NCBI RefSeq assembly: GCF_026230105.1
Contig: NC_079478.1
Span: 19,731,653 to 19,795,652, forward strand
Length of the DNA: 64,000 nt
Direction: 5' to 3'
Source of the DNA: Diorhabda sublineata
Taxonomy: Eukaryota; Arthropoda; Insecta; Coleoptera; Chrysomelidae
Part shown: piece by piece, positions 47,301 to 59,300 of the stretch
How the letters are laid out: each line of letters begins with the position of its first letter
How positions within the stretch are numbered: the first letter of the stretch is position 1
Notes under the pieces: model-generated
Databases searched by the model: none
The model's input: only the letters and a program-made list of their open reading frames with translations
What the model was told of the DNA's origin: nothing
Position numbers and translations under genes: made by a program

Positions 47301-50300
47301 TAAATGAAAATAAATTCTCACCTTATAAGACTCTCCGTTCCTAATTTTTTTCTGTCTCAATTTCTCTAAACTGGGAGGGGCAACAAATACTACATACGGC
47401 TTTAAATCAGAAGTTCTGAGTATCTTCAAACTCTGTGGATGTAAGTTCAGAACACAAATTTTCCCAGAATTTACCACAGATCTTATAGCATCTAGTGAAG
47501 TTCCATAGTAAGATTTTTCATATTCTCCGTGTTCTACGAATTTTCTCGAAAGTATATCAGCTTCAAATTGGGCTCTAGTTATGAAGTGATAGTCTTGTCC
47601 GTCAACTTCATTTTCTTTTCGGGCTCGAGAAGTATCTTGAAAAAAAATTATTGGATAATTTAAGGACTAGAGATACAAAATAAATTTTCTTGAAACTTGA
47701 CAATATTCACGAATTTCAGGTTAACAAACTGAACTATATTTATGGAATAGAATTTTACTTGGATGAAGAATGTTACTCAGTTCATTCTGTAGTATCAATA
47801 AGAACTTTCTAAATTTTGATAGCTGTTATTATATTAGAGTGTTTGAAAATATCCAATTTCTAAAGAGTGATGGATCAAAAACAGCAGACGGAACTGGAAT
47901 AAGAGTGTACGTGCCCAGAACCAAACACTCTGAAAGCCTTTTTCTTTCTGATAGTCATAAAATGCAAATTCGTTTGGGATTGCTGGGAAAAATTTAACGA
48001 CTCATAGGAGCGAAGGGAAATGAAATAGCTGATAAGCTCGCTAAAGCCCTTTCATGGGACCTAAGCCCTTCTGTGGTATCTGCTAAAGAATAATGGAAAA
48101 GAAGATAGATTAGGAGTAAAACCAATTATTGGGTCAAACTACATGGGCTGAGACAGGCAAAAACTCTTCTAGGAAACTATAACCAGAGTAGATCTGCTGA
48201 ACGTATCAAACTAAGTAAGAACAATCTACAAACACTAACAGGAGTTCTATCGTGGCAACGTCACTTCATCAAATACCTGAAGACGCTTGACATAGCAGAT
48301 AATGCGGCGTGTAGATTTTGTTGCATAGAAGACGAAACCTCTATCTACATTCTCTCGATGTGTGAAACTACACCTGGGTGTGTATGAAATAGAAGACGAA
48401 AATCTCTGGTAATTAAAGTCATCCCATATTCTAGACTTTTTAAAATGAGTGGGATGGATGGATCCGCTGTAAACGCTGGGTTCTGCAGTATCGCAACAAG
48501 AGAGGAGGACACAATAGATCTTTTGGGTTGCAGTGTATACGAGACTCCAAATCCATACATACTTACAAAGAGTGAAGTGATAGCATATTTTATCAATTTG
48601 AAGGTGCTGCCCCTGTAAAAGATCAAGCATAGCGGCCCCAGCTTGAAATATAACTTTTTTGTGAGAAAAATTTGGATTTATGAGATCAGTAAAATTATTT
48701 TTCATGACACAACTCGAAATAATTTTCAGCCCAATATGAGAAAATTCACTCAAAGAAGACAAAACATATTGTTTGAATTTTGAAAATGCAATTTTGACAT
48801 TCTAAAATGATGATCTATCGAAACGTGGGCTTTATTCCTCTGTGTTTTATATGGATAAAGAAAAGCAAAGCAGATCGATTAATTGAGGCGTACCACAAAC
48901 ATTAAGATATATGCTTCATGCAACTGAATCTACGAGACAGTATTTGCTAGAAAGCATAAAATCGCATCCAATGGTTTGTAGACGGAGATTAGTAGGTATG
49001 ATAAATTCGAGTATTTTTTCTCTCATTATGCCATCCAGGATTAGTGCTTCCTTTTACTTCGAATCATTGTGGTTAGCGTGTGAGCTACGGCAAGTAATGG
49101 CAGCATTGGAAAACAAAACAAAACATCGTATTCAGCGGTGAATCGTGATTGTGAATAGTTGTGCAGGACGGTTGTACCATTGGTTTGGGGTATTATTGCT
49201 TGTGATAGCTGATCATCATTCTTATGTTTATTCGAGACAATATAGAGCTGAGCGTTATGTTGATGATGTCCTACAAAGGGCCACAAACTTTTTTCGACAA
49301 GGCACATTCGCATTTTTCACTTTGAACTATGGTGTGCGGATGGGGAGGAAATTATCCAACTTGCACCAACGTCCACAGAGTGTGGTGTAGTTCATCTGCT
49401 AAACTGAAGCTGCTTGGAATGAGGTGCCACAAACAAACATCACCTTACTTAATGAATAGAAACATACACTATGTAGAAATGTTCATAATTGAATGACGAA
49501 TTATTTAATTATTAGTATATATTAATAGAATATTAATTGAAGATACTTACGTGGTATGGCGGCGGCAAACCGTTCACTGTCTTCCATAAGTCTTTGTCTT
49601 AATTCGTGTCTTCCTATATTTGGTGGTCCAATAAGGACAATTGGTCTCTTATTATTAGCCCTTGGGTAATACAGTGAAACCTCTTCATATGTTAAAATTT
49701 CATCAGTATCGTACTCATCTACATTGTTTGAATACATAGGGTAACCGCCATCGGCGTATGCTCCCTTTTTCTTTTTTCTTTTATTCGTTTTGCCACAAAG
49801 TAATGTCGTTGACTTTCTTTGAGGTTTAGACATGCGTTCCTCTGCTGCCAATCTCATATTTTCTCGTTGGTGCTGGAATGTTAGAGAAGGTACTAGACCT
49901 GAAAATTGAAATTATTTCATATAAATAACAATAACATAAATTTGGTGATTTCTTGTAACAGATAAAAGCAAATACAAATATAAAAAGAAATAAAACTGTT
50001 CCAAAAATAATAAACATTGTGTATTATCTATTTAAGCTTATTGTACCCTCAAAGTAAATATCTTTCAGAATAATACTCGAACGAAAGAATAGTTCTGATA
50101 CGTCTTCTATGGCCTGATCATTTCTAAGCTTTTTCAGGAAAAATATTTCTTGATAAGTTGAAGGATTTAAATGACACATTATATAAATATTTGCGTTCTT
50201 CTATTCAAGTGATGTGAATAATATCGATTGATTGATTTCCCTGAACCAGCATTTCTAAAAATTCAGCAAGATCACCGATGTTCACAAGAGAAGCCATATA

Positions 50301-53300
50301 AAATTCAATAATAAAATCGTTTTTGTATTAGTAACACTTCTTTTTTGGTAATCGTCGTTAAATATTTTATAATTGTAATAATAAATATAGTTAAAAAGCT
50401 ACTTCGGGCTCTCAAAATTATTTTTCATATTACATAACCTAAACCACTGTTAAAAACAGAACGAAATTTTAGAAGGAATCCATGAATTTGATACTAAAGC
50501 AACGATTTTTTAAACGTTTTCGTAGTGAGATTGTGGCAAAATTATAAACAAAAAGTATACTAACTCTAATATATCGACGATGATTATAGTATTCGAGAGC
50601 TCGGAAATATATTAGATTTAGTACAATTTGGTGTTTAATTTTGCCACAATCCCACTACCAAAACGCTTATAAAATCGTTGCTTTAATGTCAAATATCTAT
50701 ATATTCATTTTTATTAAAGCTTCTTGAGCTCTTAGGTTGATTTTTGTTTTACAAATATAATTAAACCAAAATTACGAAAAAAAATATGATATAAGTTTGC
50801 TAATTCTAACCGTGTTATCACATTTTACTTTCAACGAGGATCTAAAGGAAAAAATATATACTGTAGAGTGGGTCTACTGTTCCACATGCTGGGTTTCTTT
50901 GCTTCAATATTAATTATATTTTTGTTAATACAGAACACGATTTGCGAATATCACTTCTGTTCAATTTTTTTTTTTTTTTTTGATAGAGTACGCTCCGATA
51001 ATTGTCAGACATACATTCTGCGCTCTGTTTTACCGACCAGTGTTGAACAACCGTGTACCAAAAATTAGCCAACAAATTTGTGTTGTTCGTGCCTATGAAC
51101 GAACGAAATTCAAGCTGTGTGGGAATCCCCCGAATCAACTAACAAAAGTGGGTTTAGGTTTATCTGCATGTACCATTATCGCTTTTGCAATGTTCAAAAT
51201 TGCAATTAAGTAATCAAAATTTAAATTTTTATGTAAATAACCACGTTTAAAATGGGTAGGCTTTGCATCAAAATAGTGGTTGTAAAGTATAACCTTTTTT
51301 TTTCATATTTTCTGTTTATTTAGAAGATACCAAGAAAATATAAGAGAGTAGCGGGCTCTCGGAAGTATGCTACTAATGCAAAGCTGCAACTACCTACTAT
51401 ATACTCCGTAGAATAATTTTCAGCAAAATGAAGAACCTACATTCAAATAAACCAGGTTACCTCCCGTGTTTACCAATGAAAGAAGCTTGGTCCGATACAT
51501 TCATAGCATTAGTGACTTCCAGTTGACGAAATAGAATTACGGCAAATAATCAAGATATATTTGAACAAAAAAAGGCAGAAGAGTATCTCGCTTGGCAGGG
51601 ATTGGGTAAAAGCTTTTTTAAGCCGTCATAAAGATTTATCTGCCAGATTGGCGAGTAATATTAAAAGAATCAAGGCAGCACTTAGCGAGCAGCAGATGCG
51701 AAAATATATAGAGAATCTACAAAAAACAGTAAACGACCAACTGATACAATATATAACTATGATTAAACTAATTTGACCGAAAACCTAGGCCAGAAAACTC
51801 AGAGCGAATAATTAATTCTTCAAAAAGTTGTATTTCGTTAATGATAGCAGAAAACGCTGCTGGTGAACTGCTTCCAACTTATGTAGTATAGAAATGTAAG
51901 AATTTGTGGGATACTTGAAACAAAAATGGACCAGCTTGTACTGCATCTGGATGGTTTGAAGCCCAGACATTTGCTGATTGGTTTCCTCAGCTTTTATTGC
52001 CTAGATTAAAAAAGTTATAATTGGCGTCAAGCTCTCGTCGCATATAAACGTCGACGTTTTAGATTTAGAAATATGCAGGGCTAATTATATTCATTTTGTG
52101 TGTCTTCCACCCAACAGCACACACATAACACAACTGCATTTTTTGCTCCAATGAAAAAAGCATGGCGACAAATCTTGTGCTATTACAAAGAAACACATGT
52201 AGGAAGTAGATCCAATTTGTTGGAAAAACAACATTTTCCTGCACTTCTATAGGAATTAATGGAAAGAATCTCTGAAAATGCTACCTCTAATTTAATTTCT
52301 GGATTTAGAAAATGTTGCATTGTACCTTGTAAAGTAAGCTCTCTTTTAGATAGATTAGGTGCCAGGTGATCAAACCTGGGAATGAAGATGATAGGAATAA
52401 AAACGAAATAGAAAATTCATTTATAACCTATTTAGAAAGAAAAAGGCAAACTGCTACACAATTTCATACAAGGAACAAAAAAAAGTTGACAGTTCCAGCT
52501 AGGAAAAGTATTGCACACAGCATAAATGTCACTGATCTGCCTGCGTAACTTCAAAAGAAAATCAACAAGCGACTAACGATGTTTCTGAAGATATTCCGAT
52601 ATTCAGAGAGTCTGATGACGACATAGATGAAGTAGGATATGGAGGAAGAGAATGAGTTTAACAAAAAGCTCTGACTACTTCAGTAAAACCAATGCTCAGA
52701 AAATTGAGGAATCTGGACTGTTAAAAGAGTGGTTGGTGAATATTGTCTGTTTCTTTACGAAAACGACTTGTATCTTGGAAAAATGACTTCTGTGGTCGAA
52801 AATGGTGCTATGATTAATGCCATGGTTAGAGCATTAAAATTTTGGAAGTGGTCTTCAAAATGTGATGAAATTTGGTACACATGGGATCAAATACTTGGTT
52901 CAATAGACCCACCGAAGAAGATGACAAAATGTGGCTTGTATACCGTACGAAAATGTGACAAACTGTGGTGGAATTAATTTATTTTTCTAATTTTTTAGAT
53001 TTAAGTAACTTCAAAGACTGCAATTTTTTCAAGAAGACTGTTTTTATTTACACTTCTATATAATAATAGTATGTTACATAACAAGAGTTGTAAGTAACCC
53101 ATTAAGCACGAAGTGAAAAATTTTCTGCACGAAGCCGCACAGTGCGTAATGGGCTTACAACTCGTGTAACGTACTATACTTTTTCTACGCTCATTCATAG
53201 CATGCTACTTAAGAAAACGTGTCCTATTTTTGAAGAAATTGCATAATGTGCTGCCTACATTTAGGGGCATCACTCTTTCAATCCTGAATATATCTCGCTA

Positions 53301-56300
53301 ATGCTAAAAGTTGTCACGTTTTTTAATTTGCTTAATTTGTGTAAATAGACCAAATAAAGTCTTCGTTAATAAAAATTTGATTGTAATTTAATTAAACCAA
53401 CAAGTTTAAGTTTTCTTCTCAAAACGCACGTATATGTTATGAGCTCTCATTACATGCATGTTATTGTCAAATGTCATTTAAAAGGAATTTTGACAGTGCA
53501 ATTTTTGACGTTTACAGACATGGGCGTAGAAAAATATGTTTATTCCATCAATGTTTTATATACTTTGTAGGCAATAAACGACTACAATATTGAAAAAGGC
53601 CATAATTTACATAAAATTTATCAGAAATTTAAAAAAAATAGATCAAAAGAGTCACAACTGATTTAAGTTTACAATGGTGTGGGTTTACTTTATTCCAAAC
53701 GGATTTTGATCATAGAAAATCAGTTTCAAATCCATCGGTGCAATGTAACCCCAGCCTTTAGTCTAACCTAATCTAACCTAACCTAACCACAGCCTATAGT
53801 CTACTTTGCACCTGAATTTAAACACTTACATTTACAAATTGCGAATTTATATCAATTTTATTTAAAAATGTAATACGAGGATGTATTGGTATCTAGTTAG
53901 TCTAGACCAGTTCCATGCATAAACAAAATATTGCGTTACCATAGCAACGAACAATAACTTATTAGAAGTGTTAGTGTAAAGTTTAACGTCCACAAAGTAA
54001 ACCAGAGTTAGGCAATAAATTAAAAGAAAAAAGATGTATTGAGTTAAGAGGGTTAAGAGGTAAGCAGATTTATGAAGATATGCTTAATACCCTTGGTGAT
54101 CAATGTCCTTCGTATGCGACCGTGAAAAATTGGACTGCAAGCTTCGAAAGAGGTAAATTTTCTATTGAAGATGATGAACGATCGGGAAGGCCACTATCTG
54201 TGTCAGTCCCCGAAAATATCGATGCAGTTCATGACATGATTTTATCAAACCGTCGAATTGGGCTAAAACGGATATCTAAAGTACTGAATATTTCATACGA
54301 ACGCGTTCATCATATAGTTCACGTCAATTTGGACATGAGAAAAATTGCTGCAAAATGGATCCCCAAATATTTGAATGTTGACCAAAAGCGTTCGATCTGT
54401 GTTCGATTTGAAAAGGATGTAGACTTCTTAAACCGAATTGTCACTACGGATGAGATTGGGATACATTTCTACGATCCAGGAACAAAGCAACAATCGATGG
54501 AATGGCGACACTCTGGTTCCGCAAAGCCTAAGAAGTTAAGTGTCCAAAAATCTGCTGGAAAAGTTTTTTCTTCAGTTTTTAGGGATTGCCATTGATTAAT
54601 CATGATTGATTTTTTGATAAGGGTAGAACAATAGCTGGAGATTACTATTAGACATTATTAACCACTCTACGGGAAAAATTATAGAGAAAGGACGCGGAAA
54701 GCTATCCAAAGATGTTTTGTTCTTACAGGACAATGCCCCTGCACACAAATCTCATGTTGCCATGCAAAAAATTCGTGATTTAGGATTTGAATTACTAGAA
54801 CACCCCCCGTATTCACCAGATTTAACTCCGTCCGACTATCATCTCTTTCCTCACCTGAAAAAAAGTTTAAAAGGTCGTAAATTTTCTTCCAAAGAGGAGG
54901 TAATAAAAGCTGTGGAGGTCTGGTTTACAGAACATGAAGAAACTCAAAAACTCAAAATTAAAAGATGCGAATAGAATTTTTTTGTTTTTTTGTTAAAAAT
55001 GATACCTGCTAATGTTTGATCTTCTTCTCCTTCTCTGTAGGCTTGCCACCAATTGGCATCTTCTTGACTGATGATATGCAAAACATCGCCTTTTTGAAAT
55101 CCAATCCCTAGTTCCCTACAAGGTATATACATATCCTCCTCAGGATCATAGTCGAAGTGCGCTCTGACATGAAGGAAATTATCCCTAAACAAATTAATTA
55201 ATAATTAATATTGAATTATTCATATCTATATTCGTCCATTTTCATTGAATTGAATGATTCTTGAATCAAAAAACTTCATTCACAATTCTCAATTGAATAT
55301 GATAGAGTATCATATCTGAAAAACTATTATTTGTTGTGCTCTGAAATCACCACTAATAATGGTAAGTTTCAATTCAACGAAGAATTCAAACGTCTTTGTA
55401 ATTCGTGCAATACTAAGCAGAATGCAGACAGTGGTTTGCCATTTCTCTTCGACAGGTGGCACTTTCAATTTTTATTTTCCGATGTTGTCCAGATGGATAA
55501 AGAATACATACCTGTTATTGTATCTTGGCACTTGAGACCCAGGGATAATTAGAAATGTCAGAGTACCTTCCATAGTTTGCAAAATATCACAGACAGCGTT
55601 TATGCTTTTGCCGCGCATTTCAATACCATTAACTTCCAGAATCTCATCTCCTTCGTGTAGAAGACCACTTTTATCGGCAGCTCCTCCTCGAATTACTCTA
55701 CCTAATAATATTTTCTCTATCATTATATGAATAAATTGAATAAAGATCAAATAAAATATTAAAATAGAAAACTTGAAAAGTTATTGATAGGGCTGACGTA
55801 TCTGTCATTTGCATTATGCTGTACTAACTCTGGTCACAAACAGGAATTTCTTTGGGATGGAGAATTTACCATCCTCGCTTGTCTTACACTAGACTACGAA
55901 CGAAAAATGAGATTTTTGTACATTAATGGAAACAAATATATAGGAACAGCTTACTCATATGACAGCAACCCAAATTTATTCGAATGAGCATCCGGATGAT
56001 TGCCGAGGTTGTAAACACCAATAAAGAAAAGGTTAGAAAAATTTTACACATGACAAAAGTCTGTGTGAATCTGGTGCCAAAAAATCAGACTTCTGACCAA
56101 AAGCTCTTGCGTGAACGGGTCTGCTCAGATTTTCTTGAAAGGTTAGATGAAGATCTGCTTTGGAACGGACCCTATTTGAGTCAATGGAAGCGGTAAAACA
56201 AAAAACAGCAGAGCTCTTGAAGGCACTCACCAAAGAAGACTTCCAGCACTGATTCGATCTATTGAAAAAACGTATGGAAAGTTGTTGTGCGTTGGGAGGG

Positions 56301-59300
56301 AAGTATATTGAAGGGGAGTATTGGAATTTAGAATAATTTTTATAATAAAACACTTTTTCATAACCAGTCTAGTTATTTACAGTAGTACAAATTTTTTCTA
56401 CCAATTAATATATTCAACCGTGAATCTTCAAGATAAACGCTTGAAATACCAAGATATTAATTGAGTGAACTTTGAAAGGTGGATAAAACACGAAATAAGT
56501 ATTCAGGAATTTAAAATATTATAGAAATAGTGATAAGACTATATATATAATTAATTATGTATATGAATTATGAATAATTCTTACCTATAACGACAGCGTC
56601 ACCATCATTCTTAACTGTGGCACCGAGTGGTTCAGTACTTTTTTCTATTTTAATAACTTTAATATTATTTTCTCCATATCTTCGGTCTATTACTGATAAT
56701 GGTAGAGTTTCAGCAGTAGATGGAGTAGGCGAAGTGGAATCCGGTGGTAGTATAGATGCTACGCCATCATGGGCCATTAATAAAGCCTCAAATTCATAAC
56801 CTATGGAAGTTTTTGTTAATACAGAAGTTCGTTAAAAAATTACGAGGTTCATAGCTTGAGAATTTATAGAAAATTATTAGAAAGTGGCTAGTCAAGTTTG
56901 AAGATATTGCATCATAAAATTAGACATTTTTAATGGTTAACGTACTCAGAACGTGTTATTACGAATGCTATTTGATTTGATACTTCAATTATGCATCTTG
57001 ATCAAAAATAGAACTAAATCGCGAACATTTTATTTCGATGATTTTCTATGACGTCAAAGCGGATTAAACAGCTGACAGCCGATCGCCTCTCTTCGACTTT
57101 TGGTGATGAAGCACCATCTGGAGACACCGTATTCCGCGATTTTCCTAGTTGAATCGTGATGGACTTCGATCCAGAATCGGCTGTTGAGCCAGAAAACATC
57201 GATGGTATGCGAATATATTCAATGTTCCTTGGACATTTGGCTGTCAACAAGATATATTCCCGTTGGATAGCGCATAATTTGAGCATTGAAAAAAACTGGA
57301 CATATCACCACCGTTTCATTATAATTCTGAATGGTACAGCAGCATTTGTTTGCCAGGAATGTTTGAAAAAATCAAGGAAACCACCACAACAATGTGAGCT
57401 CTCACAACATCAGTTCAAACAAAAACGTTTTTGAACAGTCAAAATTGATGAGTCTTCCGCCTTACAATCCTTTTTTGGTACCCAATGATTTCTTCTTTTT
57501 CCTGCAGATCTAATATAAATTGCGAGGTCAACGTTTTTTACACCTGAAGCATCGGTTGATGCGCTCAAATCACATGTTTTGGAGGTACTTCAATGGCAAT
57601 GGTAAAAAAAAACAATACAACAATATCCAATTATAAATACTTGTTTTTATTTATGTTTTTATGTCGTAGAAAATTACATTTCAATTCATCTTGTTCTGAA
57701 TCACGTCTCAATGAACGAAATTTGCGTTTTATTATAAAATATAACAAATCATTAATTATTTAAAATATCAAAGAGACCATATACAAAAAAATTATCAATC
57801 AATCCTCAGGCATATAGTCTAATTTCTAAATTTAGGAGAATTGTGGTTTAAAAATTTGACCGTTCAAATAAGGTATTTCTTAGGAGCCGTTTTGTTATGG
57901 TGTTTTTCGTTTTAGTTTCCATTTCACAAAACAGTTTTATACAAAACTTTACGCAAGTTTCATAAATTCTTTCTTTGCTTCTAACGTCTATTTATGTATT
58001 TTTTCAAAGTATATGTCTCAAGTATCTCGATTTTTACTCCCTTTCTCAGATATCTAGTCTAGCTCTTCGATTTTTCTTATTTAATTCGGGTGAATTTTAC
58101 TTTTTTGCAGATGAGTGGATTAGACGGTATAGAATGCCTGCGTAAGATCAATAAAGTACATAAAAGTTTAACTCTATAGTGTCTTCGATTATTTTGTGAA
58201 GGATAAGTATCTATTACTTTTGATGACACTTTTGTTGAACGAGTTTTGTATAGCACTTATCAAACTGATATCTTGTTTTTCTCTTTCTTTTAAAAATTAG
58301 TATCAAGATGCTTTATTTCTATTAGTACATTCTTGTCTGTATGTTGTTAAAGAGAATCTGAAATTCACCTAGTATTTTATCATTTTCTATCATTTCTTAG
58401 TTTAGTGCATGAATGTTTTTTTTAATTTCGCTGCAAGTTTTATAAAAATGGAGCAAAATTGTTTTTTTAATCATTATGTACTTAGTGTGTTGATAAGCGA
58501 TAAAATTTTTTCTATTTTTCATTAATTTATTGTTTTATCCTTTTAACTCAGTAGATTTTATATTTTCTCTTATTTTCTGTACAAATTATATTCCATGTTG
58601 AAAATTTTTCTTGATGCTACTTTTTGCTATTTTAGTTGACCATATTTCTTTCAGTTTCATAATTCTGCGTTAGCACTAGATCAGTATTTTGCAAAAGATT
58701 TTTGTCTTCTGCTTATATATCAAGGATTTTTAACCACAGATTCCTCCAAAAAAAGTCGAGCAGTTTTATAGGAATGATTTCACTCTTTATGAATTTTCTT
58801 CTCACCTAATTTATGAAATATCTAGAACATAGTTGCGGATATCTTAATGGAAACCAAGTGTTCTTATGACCAAGGTATTCCCCATCCCCTATGACCCTAT
58901 TCCCGCAATTTATGTAGTCAAGAGATAGTCAACCAAAAAAGTTAAGGGAAATCAGAATTAACACTATAAACAGTTAGTTCAAAAATCTACCTTATAAATC
59001 ATTTTGCTTTAGAAAACAATTTCTAATTCAAATTATATTCTGATAAAGCTTATTATTGGTTAGCTACCCTATAAATATCGAGAGAAGAATATAGTTTTAC
59101 CTGTTAATAAGGCAGCTAATTCCACGGTATAAGCACATTGAGAATGACTAATAGCGTCAAGGCAGTCTCTTAGGGCGGTTTGGGCAGTCGGCGTGGCCCG
59201 CGGTGTAGTTCTCGACCTAACGCTTTGAACTTTGTTATGAACAGCCAGCGCTTGACCAAATTGGGGCGATAAAAGGAGGGATTGAATAGCAGCAATTCGA

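Noticed and set aside
48247..48762. 171-codon minus-strand ORF
   Set aside because: It overlaps the LINE RNase H and knuckle remnant read on the plus strand and has no similarity of its own.
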